From Pelosinus baikalensis (GTDB taxonomy: Bacteria; Bacillota; Negativicutes; DSM-13327), in NCBI RefSeq assembly GCF_020819555.1, contig NZ_JAJHJB010000001.1, positions 124,001-188,000 on the forward strand: DNA of 64,000 bases, read 5' to 3'. The position numbers were made by a program, and so were the translations under genes. Every line of letters begins with the position of its first letter. The first letter of the stretch is position 1. Positions 17,794 to 27,420 of this stretch are shown in pieces. The notes below the pieces were generated by a model. The model was not told the DNA's origin. It worked only from the letters and a program-made list of their open reading frames with translations, and did not search any database.

Positions 17794-17860
17794 TTGAACC
17801 ACAAAGACGCAAAGGACACAAAGGGTATTTATATTTTTTGTGCACGCCTTTGTTGTTCAT
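17794..17860 (+). repeat. palindromic intergenic repeat, copy 3 (short, right half degraded)
   Basis: The left arm TGAACCACAAAGACGCAAAG is intact and followed by GGACACAAAGGG. The right half is reduced to CCTTTGTTGTTCAT, and the central GCCGC hairpin is absent. Confidence 0.75.
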
Positions 17861-17907
17861 AATATCTTATATTTTCCACCTATAAAACTTATAATTTTGA
17901 TATAAAA

Positions 17908-17938
17908 AAAGATTTGAACTTTGACGGTTCAAATCTTT
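17908..17938. terminator. terminator of the histidine kinase gene
   Basis: Arms AAAGATTTGAAC and GTTCAAATCTTT enclose a 7-base loop. Read on the minus strand, T-rich sequence follows directly, ten bases after the kinase stop codon. Confidence 0.85.
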
Positions 17939-17947
17939 TCATTAATT

Positions 17948-19300
17948 TTATTTTTTATAAGGAAACTTAAGAGAAAACGTACTGCCTGCCGTATTTGTCT
18001 GAATATCAATAAGTGCATTATGCCTGGCTGCAATCTGATAGCATACCGAAAGACCTAAGCCTGTTCCTTTCTCCTTTGTCGTAAAAAACGGAGTGCCTAG
18101 CTTTTCCAAAACTTCCTTTGAAATTCCCTTACCTTCATCCATAACCTGCAATACAATGCAATTTTCTTCCTTAAAGGTGCTAACAACAACTTTCCCCTTA
18201 TCATCCATGGCTTCAAATCCATTTTTCACCAGATTAATGAGCACTTTATGAATATCAATTTTATCTACTAAAAGGTCCGGTATGGGCTGCAGCACAAATT
18301 CGATAGAATGTCCGATTTCACTGCCCATGGCTTCCATCAGAGGTCCTATATCTTCAACAATTTTATTTAGATTCTGCATAGCGGAACCATTTACGCGATT
18401 TTTAGCAAGAGTAAGAAAATCGGTAATAATTTCATTTGCTCGATCCAGTTCACATATCATCATTGAAAACTGTTCTGCAAATCCACTAAAAATTGACTTT
18501 CTTTGCATATAGCGCAAATATCCTCGTACAGTTGTCATCGGATTGCGAATCTCATGACCGATACTAGCTGCTAACTGCCCCACGAGATTCAAACAACTTA
18601 ACCTTTCAATATGTTGCTTTAACTCAATGGTTTCTGAAATATCTACAACGGTTAGGAGGAGCATATTTTGTTCATTAAACATTAGGTATTTTATATTCAA
18701 TATGATCATATTTGCATTTTGTGATTTCACATTGAATCTGCATTTATAGTCTTTTACACTTTGCTGCTGGAGTAAACTCTTTCGTATATGATGGTAATCC
18801 CTTGGAGAAATCATATCTTTTAATGAATGTATACTCCACTTGAGAATGGTTTCGTGATCCTGTCCTGCCAATTTTACGAAATGATCATTTGCTGTAATAA
18901 CCTTTCGCGTATCAACAGATATAAGCGCCATGGGACAGGGGCTGGAAAGAAACAACTCCCTAAATGCTTTCTCCATTTGATCTGCTTTACTACAAAACGT
19001 GCTTTTATGAATTGGTAAATTATTTTTATATCTAGTAAGCTTAGCTTTTTTTATTGATATTCGCCTACATTTACGGATTCTCTTTTCAAGTAATCCCATC
19101 TTTTCTAAAACAGCAGAATCATGATGATTTACATTGATGCACCTTAATGTAGGAACAAAGGTAATCACTTTTGTTAACTCTCGAATCGTCGAAAATAGAG
19201 CACGAAGAGTGTTCTTACTACCTTTCACCTTTACAGGTTTTTTACATCGATTTTGTGCAAAGCAATCTATACTATTTGTTTCCTTAGCGAGAACAGACAC
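17948..19300 (-). CDS. PAS-domain sensor histidine kinase (soluble, sporulation-kinase-like)
   Basis: This 450-residue protein has no clear membrane helix, so it should act in the cytoplasm. Residues 1-105 are basic and unassigned. A PAS domain follows at about 108-225 (FLSSPCPMALISVDTRKVIT). The dimerisation domain has the phosphoacceptor His249 in AASIGHEIRNPM, and the ATPase domain has the N box at Asn359 (INLVKNGFEAM), DEGKG (387-391) and GTGLG (411-415). No response regulator is adjacent, so it is an orphan kinase like the sporulation kinases that feed Spo0F/Spo0A. The GTG start has AGGGGG seven bases upstream. Confidence 0.88.
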   Translation of the reverse strand: MSVLAKETNSIDCFAQNRCKKPVKVKGSKNTLRALFSTIRELTKVITFVPTLRCINVNHHDSAVLEKMGLLEKRIRKCRRISIKKAKLTRYKNNLPIHKSTFCSKADQMEKAFRELFLSSPCPMALISVDTRKVITANDHFVKLAGQDHETILKWSIHSLKDMISPRDYHHIRKSLLQQQSVKDYKCRFNVKSQNANMIILNIKYLMFNEQNMLLLTVVDISETIELKQHIERLSCLNLVGQLAASIGHEIRNPMTTVRGYLRYMQRKSIFSGFAEQFSMMICELDRANEIITDFLTLAKNRVNGSAMQNLNKIVEDIGPLMEAMGSEIGHSIEFVLQPIPDLLVDKIDIHKVLINLVKNGFEAMDDKGKVVVSTFKEENCIVLQVMDEGKGISKEVLEKLGTPFFTTKEKGTGLGLSVCYQIAARHNALIDIQTNTAGSTFSLKFPYKK

Positions 19301-19600
19301 ACTTCGACCCCCTTAATATAGCAACATTAAACTAAAAGAAGATGATTTAGCATTCTTTCCCACATATAAAAATTCTTATTAGTATTTTCTGATAATTTCG
19401 CTGTTAAATGTTTAATTCCTTCTAAGAATCCCCATCAAAAACTGACAAATATCTTGTTAATTAGCATAATCCTATTCTGCACTATGTAATCTCTAGGACA
19501 ATTGTGCAACTCTACATTTTGTTGCTTCCTTTACGTCATTAAATTCTTCCCAGCGAGAAACAGGAGCGAAATACGACCTTACTTTAGAAATTACTAGCAT
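19301..19600. other. intergenic region upstream of the kinase
   Basis: This AT-rich gap of about 300 bases lies between the kinase start and the terminator of metY. It presumably holds the kinase promoter. I see no open frame with a ribosome binding site and no strong RNA structure. Confidence 0.5.
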
Positions 19601-19601
19601 A

Positions 19602-19643
19602 AAAGGTTAAGAATTGCCTCATTTTTAGCAATTCTTAACCTTT
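19602..19643. terminator. terminator of metY
   Basis: Arms AAAGGTTAAGAATTGC (19602-19617) and GCAATTCTTAACCTTT (19628-19643) form a 16-bp perfect stem about 30 bases after the metY stop codon. Confidence 0.88.
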
Positions 19644-19675
19644 AGCTTTCTAATTAGTTATACTACTTATAAAAT

Positions 19676-20962
19676 TTATAGTGCTGCAGCAAGAGCCTGC
19701 TCAATATCTGCAATAATATCTGTACTATCTTCAATACCAACTGACAAGCGAATCAGTTCATCCGCTACACCTGCTGTGGCACGCTGTTCAGGAGTAAGTT
19801 GGGAATGGGTGGTGCTCGCAGGATGGATAACCAAAGATTTGGCATCCCCCACATTAGCAAGGATTGAGAATAGTTTAAGAGCATCAATAAATTTTTTACC
19901 AGCTTCCAATCCACCTTTAATACCAAAGGTTAGGATCGCACCTGCACCTTTTGGTAAATACTTTTTAGCTAATGTATGATCCCGGTGGCTGGGAAGACTT
20001 GGATAGCTTACCCATTCAACTTGTTCATGGTTTTCAAGATACTGTGCAACGGCCAAGGCATTGTCCGTATGACGCTGCATACGTAAAGGCAAGGTTTCTA
20101 ATCCTTGCAAGAATAAGAAACTATTGAAAGGACTTACCGCTGCCCCGAAATCACGCAAGATTTGGATACGCAAGCGAGTGATGTAAGCCAAGGATCCTAA
20201 TGCCTCTGTATAACTTAAACCATGGTAGCTTGGATCTGGTTCTGACAACGAAGGAAATTTACCGTTAGCCCAATTGAACTTACCACTATCAATAACCAAA
20301 CCACCCATGGAAGTTCCATGTCCCCCAATAAATTTAGTAGCAGAATGAATTACAATATCAGCACCAAATTCGATAGGACGAGAAAGGTAAGGTGTAGCAA
20401 AAGTACTGTCAATCAACAAAGGGATACCATTTTCATGAGCAATCTCAGCTACTTTTTCAACATCGAATACGTCAATTTTAGGATTCCCTATGGTCTCTGC
20501 AAAGACAGCTCTCGTCTTATCCGTAATCGCTTTACGAAAATTTTCTGGATCACTAGGATCAACGAAAGTTACCTTAATTCCAATACGAGGTAAAGTATAG
20601 GCAAACATATTATAAGTACCACCATACAAAGTGGAAGAACTAACGATTTCATCCCCAGCTTGAACGATATTTAATATTGCTGCATTAATCGCAGCATGAC
20701 CGGAGGCAAAAGCAAGGGCTGCCACGCCGCCTTCCAAAGCTGCAATCCGCTTTTCTAACACATCAGTAGTTGGATTCATAATACGAGTATAAATATTACC
20801 AGATTCTTTTAAACCAAATAAATTAGCACCATGCTCACTATCACGAAAATTGTAGGATGTGGTTTGGTAAATTGGCACTGCCCTTGAACCAGTTGTTGGA
20901 TCAGGTTCCTGTCCTCCGTGTACTGCCACTGAATCAAAACGTAAATTTTCTGGTAAAGCCAT
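19676..20962 (-). CDS. metY: O-acetylhomoserine sulfhydrylase / aminocarboxypropyltransferase
   Basis: This 428-residue PLP enzyme of the Cys/Met metabolism family makes homocysteine from O-acetylhomoserine and sulfide, the direct-sulfhydrylation route to methionine. The length and the start RFDSVAVHGGQEPDPTTGSR are typical of MetY rather than of the roughly 380-residue MetB/MetC group. Other family segments are PIYQTTSY, SGHAA and the PLP-lysine motif HSATKFIGGHG. The ATG at 20962 follows AAAGGGGT; the GTG at 20986 would add eight residues. No S-box or T-box leader is evident upstream, although methionine genes often carry one. Confidence 0.93.
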   Translation of the reverse strand: MALPENLRFDSVAVHGGQEPDPTTGSRAVPIYQTTSYNFRDSEHGANLFGLKESGNIYTRIMNPTTDVLEKRIAALEGGVAALAFASGHAAINAAILNIVQAGDEIVSSSTLYGGTYNMFAYTLPRIGIKVTFVDPSDPENFRKAITDKTRAVFAETIGNPKIDVFDVEKVAEIAHENGIPLLIDSTFATPYLSRPIEFGADIVIHSATKFIGGHGTSMGGLVIDSGKFNWANGKFPSLSEPDPSYHGLSYTEALGSLAYITRLRIQILRDFGAAVSPFNSFLFLQGLETLPLRMQRHTDNALAVAQYLENHEQVEWVSYPSLPSHRDHTLAKKYLPKGAGAILTFGIKGGLEAGKKFIDALKLFSILANVGDAKSLVIHPASTTHSQLTPEQRATAGVADELIRLSVGIEDSTDIIADIEQALAAAL

Positions 20963-21154
20963 ATTTTTATACCCCTTTCTATTCACATATATGTGTTTTT
21001 ATACAACAATTGATTAACCTGGTACAAGAGACCTAAAAGTCCATATACATCTTCTTAATTGCCTTAAAAGTATTTTCGTGCCTTGCCAATTAAAAAGAAA
21101 AAGACTAAAGAAAGCCCTCTTCAGGAATTTCTTCAGCCTTCAGTTTGTCTGATC

Positions 21155-21186
21155 AGCTATAATATTGTTTAAATAATATCATAGCT
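21155..21186. promoter_or_regulatory. stem-loop between tolC and metY
   Basis: AGCTATAATATT and AATATCATAGCT pair with one G-U, around an 8-base loop. On the minus strand a weaker hairpin followed by a CTTTTTCTTTTT tract lies at about 21100-21143 and is probably the tolC terminator. Whether the upper hairpin has a regulatory role for metY cannot be told. Confidence 0.4.
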
Positions 21187-21255
21187 CTATATTCTCGTCA
21201 ATAGATGGCCTACTATTTACCAGGGCATGCTCATGAAAAATCCATAAATAATGAC

Positions 21256-22536
21256 TTATTCAGCAGGTACTCCCATGGCTTTTATTAAGTTGGCTTTGCT
21301 GGTATTAAAATCATACATAGCTTGAATATAATTAGTTTTAGCCGTGGTCAAAGCTACTTGCGCATCAATAACATCAACATTTGTACCTACTCCAGCACTA
21401 TAGCGAACTTGCTGAATCTTAAAATCTTCTTCTGCTTGCTCTACCGTTACTTGAGATGTACTGATGCGTTTTTCTGCTTCTACCATATTTAGATAGGCCT
21501 GACGTACATCTAATTGAACACTATCTTTTGTCTGTCTAGCCTGTTCTAATGCTTTTATTAATCCAGAATCAGACTGTTTGACTTTAGCATTTGTCACACC
21601 AGAATCAAAAGGTGTCCAAGTAGCTAGCAGTCCAACAGACCAATTATTATTATCAGCACCGGGAAAATCTCTATCGTGCCAGCCTGTCTTAGCTGTTGCA
21701 CTAATATCCGGCAACCTCCCACCTTTGGCATATTTTATAGTTTCTTTTGCCACATCAATATTGTAATCTTCTTGAATGACTTCTGGTCGATGACTCAAAG
21801 CATAATTAATACTTTCTATTAGTGATAAAGTATACGTTTCATGTTTTAATTCATCTTTTAATTGCACTTCTGTCGCTAAAGGCAGCCCTACTACATTATT
21901 CAAGCTCGAAACGGCCAAGTCATAGTCATTTTGCGCTTTAATCAATTTTTGTTGGTTATTCGCTAATTCCACTTTGGAACGCAGTACATCCGACTTAGCA
22001 ACAGTGCCTACACTATATTGAGACTGAACATTCTTCAAATGAGCTTCCATCTGATCTACAGCTTCTTGGCTGACTTTTACCGTATTTTTCGCTGCCAGAA
22101 TTGTAAAATAATCATTGGTCACATCTAGTTTTATCTTTTGCTTGCTTTGCGCTACCACTGAATCAGTAACTTTTAATTTAAGCTTGGCTGTTGCAATATC
22201 GCTTTCTGTTTTGCCACCACTGTACAGATTTAATTTTAAAGAAATAGAATTAACAAAATCCGTGTCACTATCTGCACCTGAGTGGGCTAAATTATCACTG
22301 TGCTCCAATGTCAAGGCAGGTAATTTGCCACCCTTGGCTATATTTATCTGCAGCTCTGCACTTTTACGATCCGCATCAGCTATCTTAATGGCAGGATTGC
22401 TGTTTAAAGCCATTTTAATACTTTCTTCTAAAGATAGCTCTACAGGTGCTGCAAATGCCACCACCGTATTTATCGCTAAAAATCCGCTCGCTAGCGCTGC
22501 CACTAGATGTTTTTTCCAATTAGGCTGCTTAGTCAT
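21256..22536 (-). CDS. tolC: TolC-family outer-membrane efflux protein
   Basis: This 426-residue protein has a signal peptide (about residues 1-30, ending AFAAP) and the duplicated TolC structure of long coiled-coil helices: LSLEESIKMALNSNPAIKIA in the first repeat and SLIESINYALSHRPEVIQED in the second. It would form the trimeric outer-membrane channel of the efflux system whose HlyD and ABC subunits are encoded upstream in the same direction. Its presence is direct evidence for a second membrane. Last gene of the operon. Confidence 0.92.
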   Translation of the reverse strand: MTKQPNWKKHLVAALASGFLAINTVVAFAAPVELSLEESIKMALNSNPAIKIADADRKSAELQINIAKGGKLPALTLEHSDNLAHSGADSDTDFVNSISLKLNLYSGGKTESDIATAKLKLKVTDSVVAQSKQKIKLDVTNDYFTILAAKNTVKVSQEAVDQMEAHLKNVQSQYSVGTVAKSDVLRSKVELANNQQKLIKAQNDYDLAVSSLNNVVGLPLATEVQLKDELKHETYTLSLIESINYALSHRPEVIQEDYNIDVAKETIKYAKGGRLPDISATAKTGWHDRDFPGADNNNWSVGLLATWTPFDSGVTNAKVKQSDSGLIKALEQARQTKDSVQLDVRQAYLNMVEAEKRISTSQVTVEQAEEDFKIQQVRYSAGVGTNVDVIDAQVALTTAKTNYIQAMYDFNTSKANLIKAMGVPAE

Positions 22537-22635
22537 GGAAAAAAATCTCCCCCTTCATGAAATCTAAGTAGATGGAACAGGTTTTAGACTCTCATCTACA
22601 CCTTAATGACCTCTTATGACCTTACTGGATTGATT

Positions 22636-23235
22636 CTATTTCTTTATACTGATACCATTTAGATAAATCCTGAGTGCTTGACTAATATATTCTTCGTCAG
22701 AGCACTCCGAAAAAACGATAAATTCCTTTATAACAGGTGTTGTAAGAAAGTAAAAATTCAGTATCCCTGCTAGGGATACTGCTGCATAGCTAAGATTTAG
22801 ATCAGTAGCAAAATCTCCAGCAGCAACTCCTTTACACAAAGAGGAGTGAACAAATTGATAAAGTTGAGAAATATATTTTTTTATTATTTTTTCACCACAG
22901 GGTGTTGGATTAGCAAGTTCACTATTTACAAACCGAGCTAAAAAGGGATGTTTTCTATGAAGTTTTACGATGTTCTGGGCATATATAGTAAGAAGCTCAA
23001 TAGCATTTAGATCGTTCATCGTCTCCACTGATTTTAGCAACTTATCTACGGGCGAAAAATTAGCTTCTAACGCCGCTTGATATAACCCTTCTTTACTTTT
23101 AAAATAATAAGAAATGGCAGAACTATTAATCTGAACAGCATCCGCTACTTCGCGGATTGAAACAGCTACATATCCTTTCTTCGCAAATAATGGAATGGCT
23201 GTTTCCATTATTTTATCTGCTGTACTATATTCCAT
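22636..23235 (-). CDS. TetR-family regulator (CecR/YbiH-like)
   Basis: This 199-residue TetR regulator has an N-terminal helix-turn-helix (KGYVAVSIREVADAVQINSS) and a longer C-terminal domain resembling CecR/YbiH, which represses ybhGFSR-type efflux genes in E. coli. It lies inside the efflux operon between the permease and tolC genes. This placement favours autoregulation, possibly through the long palindrome at 27421-27468. Confidence 0.88.
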   Translation of the reverse strand: MEYSTADKIMETAIPLFAKKGYVAVSIREVADAVQINSSAISYYFKSKEGLYQAALEANFSPVDKLLKSVETMNDLNAIELLTIYAQNIVKLHRKHPFLARFVNSELANPTPCGEKIIKKYISQLYQFVHSSLCKGVAAGDFATDLNLSYAAVSLAGILNFYFLTTPVIKEFIVFSECSDEEYISQALRIYLNGISIKK

Positions 23236-23308
23236 GTTAAAGCAACTCCTTAATTAACTGTTTATTGAGAGAGATTATTTCAGCTTTCTTTTCACATCAG
23301 GTATTCTA

Positions 23309-24433
23309 CTAGGCAACCTTCTTCTGAAATTTTTTGATGCTAATTACTAGCGCAATCATTATATATATGATTAATGACAAAACTTGTGGCCATACGATGC
23401 TAAAACCCACACCTTTGAGTATGATGCTCCGCATGATCTGCAAGTAGAAGGTAAGCGGTAATATATTGCCAAGTAAATTAAAGAAGAGCGGCATGGCTTC
23501 CCTTGGAAACATAAACCCGGAAAGTAATATACTCGGTAAAAAAACAAAAAAGGACATTTGCATAGCTTGCATTTGCGTTTTTGCTACCGTAGAGATTAAA
23601 ATACCTTGCGCCAGTGAGGCAATGATGAAGAAAGATGTAAGACCATAAAGTAAACCAAGACTACCGCGAATCGGCAAGTCGAATACCAAGATGCCCACTA
23701 GTATAGAAACAGTGACTTGCACATAACCAACAATACTATACGGAATAATCTTTCCCATCATAAGCTCCCAATTCTTCATGGGTGTAACAATGAGTTGTTC
23801 CAAGGTACCTCGTTCCCGTTCCCGGACAATGGCCATCGAAGTAATCATCACCATGGTCATAGTTAGAATTACCCCCATAATGCCTGGAACCATATAAAAG
23901 GCCGATACAAAATCAGAATTGTACCACGGGCGAATACGAATCTCATAAGGATTTTGTGTAGTATGTCCCGTATAGCCTTGCATTTTCTGCAGCAAAATTT
24001 TCTGTGATTTCAGTTGACCGATCAATTGAGCTGCGCTGATAGCCGAAGAGGCAGACAGCGAATCAGTTGCATCCACAATAACCTGTACAGTAGCAGTTCT
24101 ACCATGCTTTAAATTCTCGGAAAAATCGGGCGGTATAATAATACCTACCTTGGTCTTTCCAGAATCAACTGCATCATTTATTTCCTGAAAGCTGTTAGCA
24201 ACATATTTTATATCAAAATATTCACTAGACGTCAAAGAATTAAGTAAATCACGACTGTCTTGCTGCAAAGATTGGTCAAATACAATGGTAGGTAAATGCT
24301 TAACATCAGTATTAATGGCATAGCCAAAAAGTAAGAGCTGTACCATCGGGAATACAAGCATCATGGCCAAGGTTAACTTGTCACGTCGCATCTGGATGAA
24401 TTCTTTAATCAGCAATGCTCGTAGACGCTTCAT
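23309..24433 (-). CDS. ABC-2 type permease (YbhS/YbhR-like)
   Basis: This 374-residue permease has an N-terminal helix (MMLVFPMVQLLLFGYAINTD), a large extracytoplasmic domain (about 45-175) and five C-terminal helices. A conserved RERERGTLEQLIVTPMKNWE loop is present. That is the layout of YhhJ/YbhS/YbhR permeases. E. coli encodes two such permeases in ybhSR, but only one is present here, so it may form a homodimer. The start overlaps the upstream ATPase gene by four bases. Confidence 0.9.
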   Translation of the reverse strand: MKRLRALLIKEFIQMRRDKLTLAMMLVFPMVQLLLFGYAINTDVKHLPTIVFDQSLQQDSRDLLNSLTSSEYFDIKYVANSFQEINDAVDSGKTKVGIIIPPDFSENLKHGRTATVQVIVDATDSLSASSAISAAQLIGQLKSQKILLQKMQGYTGHTTQNPYEIRIRPWYNSDFVSAFYMVPGIMGVILTMTMVMITSMAIVRERERGTLEQLIVTPMKNWELMMGKIIPYSIVGYVQVTVSILVGILVFDLPIRGSLGLLYGLTSFFIIASLAQGILISTVAKTQMQAMQMSFFVFLPSILLSGFMFPREAMPLFFNLLGNILPLTFYLQIMRSIILKGVGFSIVWPQVLSLIIYIMIALVISIKKFQKKVA

Positions 24434-25335
24434 ATTTTCATCTCCTTACGCTTAGATTTCACCAAATACACAAATACATCTTCCAATCCTGGCGTGATTT
24501 GTTTGTAAGGGAAAGCTGCAATTTGAGCCAGTTGATCTTCCTCAAGCAGAATATGTAAACTGGCACCAAAAGGATAAATATCGAGATACGGAATGCTGCT
24601 GGCCATCACAGTCTCTAATAATTCCATGGGCTCATGAGTAGCAATACGCACCAATACACCTGGAACCATCTTTATGAGTTGCGACGGAGTACCATTTGCA
24701 ATTAAGTTTCCTTCAAATATAAATCCAATCTCATCGCAATGCTCGGCTTCATCCATGAAGTGAGTTGTAACCATTATCGTAGTACCTTGCGATGCTAATT
24801 TATATATAATCTCCCAAAACATACGTCTTGATTTAGGATCAACACCACCTGTTGGTTCATCAAGAAACAGAATCTGAGGGGTATGAATAATAGCGCAACC
24901 TAAGGCTAAACGCTGCTTCCAGCCGCCGGAAAGATTCACTACTAATTCATTTTGCCGATCTTCTAAGTCAGCTAAAGACAGCATTTCTTTAATTCTTCTT
25001 TCCCCTACATCTTCTGACAAGCTATACATCCCAGCATAAAATTCTAGATTTTGCTTGACGGTTAAATCATCATAAAGACTGAATTTTTGAGACATGTAGC
25101 CTATTTTATGCTTGATATCCTCACTATCATGAGCAATATCTAAACCTAATATTTTACCACTTCCTGAGGTCGGTGTCATTAATCCACACAACATTCGAAT
25201 CGTAGTAGATTTACCAGAGCCGTTGGGACCCAGAAAACCATAGATTGAACCTTGTTTAATCTGCAAGGAAAGGTTATTTACGGCAGTAAAGTCTCCAAAA
25301 CGGCGAGTAAGGTTTGTGAGTTCCACAGCATACAT
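24430..25335 (-). CDS. ABC transporter ATP-binding protein (canonical subunit)
   Basis: This 301-residue ATPase has Walker A GPNGSGKST, Q-loop GYMSQKFSLYDDLT, signature LSGGWKQRL, Walker B ILFLDEPTGGVDP and the switch histidine in VTTHFMDEAE. It is adjacent to a second ATPase gene. Together they correspond to the two halves of the fused YbhF/YhiH protein of proteobacteria. Confidence 0.92.
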   Translation of the reverse strand: MYAVELTNLTRRFGDFTAVNNLSLQIKQGSIYGFLGPNGSGKSTTIRMLCGLMTPTSGSGKILGLDIAHDSEDIKHKIGYMSQKFSLYDDLTVKQNLEFYAGMYSLSEDVGERRIKEMLSLADLEDRQNELVVNLSGGWKQRLALGCAIIHTPQILFLDEPTGGVDPKSRRMFWEIIYKLASQGTTIMVTTHFMDEAEHCDEIGFIFEGNLIANGTPSQLIKMVPGVLVRIATHEPMELLETVMASSIPYLDIYPFGASLHILLEEDQLAQIAAFPYKQITPGLEDVFVYLVKSKRKEMKI

Positions 25336-26235
25336 TCAAAAAACCTCCCTTGCTAGAGCGACAAAAACATCTTCCAATGTGGGCTGAATTTCTTCTAGTG
25401 TGATGTTTTCAATATTCATCTCGCCTAGCACAGATTGTATCTGTGTTGTAGCTAACGTTACGTCTTCCACTACCAAATGATATTTATCGCCGAACATGTT
25501 AATATCAAGAATCGAACATTTTTTTAAATGTTCTTTAATATCTCGGTCTTTGGTTCCTAGTTCCAGTACTTTGTAAGGATAAGCTTGGCGTAAGCCTTCC
25601 GGAGAATCACAGGAGACGATCTGACCATTGTGTAAAAAGGCAACACGTGTACAGAATTCCGCCTCATCCATGTAAGGCGTGGATACAAAAATACTTGTGC
25701 CTTCCTTATTCAGTTTGAACAACATTTGCCAAAACTCTCGCCTGGAAACGGGATCAACACCAGTTGTCGGTTCATCGAGAAAAAACAATTGGGGTTGATG
25801 CATCAAACCAGCTGCTAAAGCCAATTTTTGTTTCATGCCACCTGATAAATTATCAGCCAGGCGATCCTTGAAGGGCATTAAATTGGTAAAACCAAGGATA
25901 TGGCTGGCCACAACATCAATTTTTTCTGCTGACTGACCGTATAACGCCCCAAATACTCGAATATTTTCCATGACTGTTAAATCTCCATAGAGGCTGAATT
26001 TTTGCGGAACATACCCGAGATGTTCTTTGATTTTTTCCGGATTGGCAGCGCCTAACACGGTAAGAGTTCCTGACGTTGGTGCGAGAAGACCTGCTAGCAT
26101 ACGGATAATCGTTGTTTTTCCGGCACCATCAGGCCCAACCAACCCGAAGATTTCACCATTCTTTACTTCTAGAGAAACACCATTTACTGCCATCCTGGTG
26201 CCATAGTATTTCGTTACATTAGTTAATGTAATCAT
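25336..26235 (-). CDS. ABC transporter ATP-binding protein (switch-loop His replaced)
   Basis: This 299-residue ATPase has Walker A GPDGAGKTT, signature LSGGMKQKL and Walker B FFLDEPTTGVDP. The switch loop reads VSTPYMDEAE, so the usual catalytic histidine is a proline. It matches the N-terminal half of YbhF-type proteins, where the switch loop also tends to be non-canonical. The transporter therefore probably has one full and one degenerate ATP site. The gene abuts its neighbours: it overlaps hlyD by four bases and its stop is next to the following start codon. Confidence 0.92.
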   Translation of the reverse strand: MITLTNVTKYYGTRMAVNGVSLEVKNGEIFGLVGPDGAGKTTIIRMLAGLLAPTSGTLTVLGAANPEKIKEHLGYVPQKFSLYGDLTVMENIRVFGALYGQSAEKIDVVASHILGFTNLMPFKDRLADNLSGGMKQKLALAAGLMHQPQLFFLDEPTTGVDPVSRREFWQMLFKLNKEGTSIFVSTPYMDEAEFCTRVAFLHNGQIVSCDSPEGLRQAYPYKVLELGTKDRDIKEHLKKCSILDINMFGDKYHLVVEDVTLATTQIQSVLGEMNIENITLEEIQPTLEDVFVALAREVF

Positions 26236-27203
26236 TGGATTACCACATCTGCTGGCATACCTGGCTTTAAAATGCCTTCAGAATTATCAATATATACTTT
26301 AACATAAAATACTTGGTTAGCCCGTTCTCGTTGAGTAATACTCTGTCGTGGCGTAAATTCTGCAGTTTGACTAATTTCTTTAATGGTCCCGGAAAAAATT
26401 CGATCGGGGTAAGCATCAATATGAACATCCACTGGTTGCCCCAGTTGAATAAGACCAAGTTGCTCAGAAGAAACATAAATTTTGACCCAACAAGTATTTA
26501 GATCACCAACAGTGGCAATAGCTGAGCCAGCAGTCAAATACTCGCCATTTTCATAATTTTTGGTTAATATTACACCGTTAATCGGACTATAAATAACTGT
26601 ATCGGCCAAGGTAGCACGGTCAACGTCACTGACGGCCTGCAATCTTTTTATTTCAGCTCGCTGGGCTTCAATAACATCAGGGCGGTTACCTTCTATTATC
26701 AAGCTCTGTTTTGATTGAGCGGCTAGGAGAGCATTGAAGGCTACATCATAACTGGCTTTAGCAGCATCAAATTCTTGCGCGGCAATAGCTTTTTCATGAT
26801 AGAGGGCACGATAACGTTCCAAATCATTTTTTGTTTTTTCATATGTTGCCTGGGCAGATACCATACTGGCTGTAGCTTCCTTGATTTCCTGCTCTCTCGG
26901 TCCTTTCTCAAGGTCGGTTAATTGAATCCTAGCTTTAGCAAGTGCGGCCTCATCAGCAACCAACTGAGCCTCTAAATCATTGCGACGAATATGAACAATG
27001 GTTTGACCAGCCTGTACAGAATCCCCTACTTGAATCATTAACTGAGACATATAGCCATTCGTCTTGGGTACAATATCAGCAAGAGTCACTTCTACTGTAC
27101 CAGTCGCAGTTATGCCCTTTTCCTTAGAAAAGTATAGTTTGTAGCTAGCAAAAGCCACCAAAGACAAGACAAGAATAGCAATGATAGGTATTTTCTTATT
27201 CAT
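26232..27203 (-). CDS. HlyD-family membrane fusion protein (YbhG-like)
   Basis: This 323-residue periplasmic adaptor has one N-terminal membrane anchor (about 5-25). A lipoyl/barrel-sandwich half follows (IVPKTNGYMSQLMIQVGDSV), then a long coiled-coil hairpin (about 80-190) and the second lipoyl half (TVIYSPINGVILTKNYENGE). It links the ABC permease to TolC. The ATG at 27203 has GGAGGGG upstream. First gene of the operon hlyD-ABC-ABC-permease-tetR-tolC. Confidence 0.92.
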   Translation of the reverse strand: MNKKIPIIAILVLSLVAFASYKLYFSKEKGITATGTVEVTLADIVPKTNGYMSQLMIQVGDSVQAGQTIVHIRRNDLEAQLVADEAALAKARIQLTDLEKGPREQEIKEATASMVSAQATYEKTKNDLERYRALYHEKAIAAQEFDAAKASYDVAFNALLAAQSKQSLIIEGNRPDVIEAQRAEIKRLQAVSDVDRATLADTVIYSPINGVILTKNYENGEYLTAGSAIATVGDLNTCWVKIYVSSEQLGLIQLGQPVDVHIDAYPDRIFSGTIKEISQTAEFTPRQSITQRERANQVFYVKVYIDNSEGILKPGMPADVVIQ

Positions 27204-27420
27204 TTTTTCCCCTCCTAATAATCTTATAAGAACATTTCAATTGTCTACATAAAATCATCTTACATCTTTAAGATCTTCTAAAATGTATAGCTTTGAATCA
27301 TTCTTGAGCATTGCAATAATGGTCTCAAAAATGTTTCAGTCCCTGCCTTAATGCTGATTCGATATAAAAGTAGTGAAAGCAACTAATGATTACGGAAATT
27401 TTTTTAAATTCAGTTTTTTT
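27204..27420. other. leader/promoter region of the efflux operon
   Basis: This gap of about 220 bases lies between hlyD and the long palindrome. It is AT-rich with no open frame, and I could not identify a convincing sigma-70 promoter by eye. Confidence 0.4.

Noticed and set aside
20963..21255. Possible SAM riboswitch or T-box before metY
   Set aside because: None of the conserved S-box or T-box segments could be found; only simple hairpins are present.
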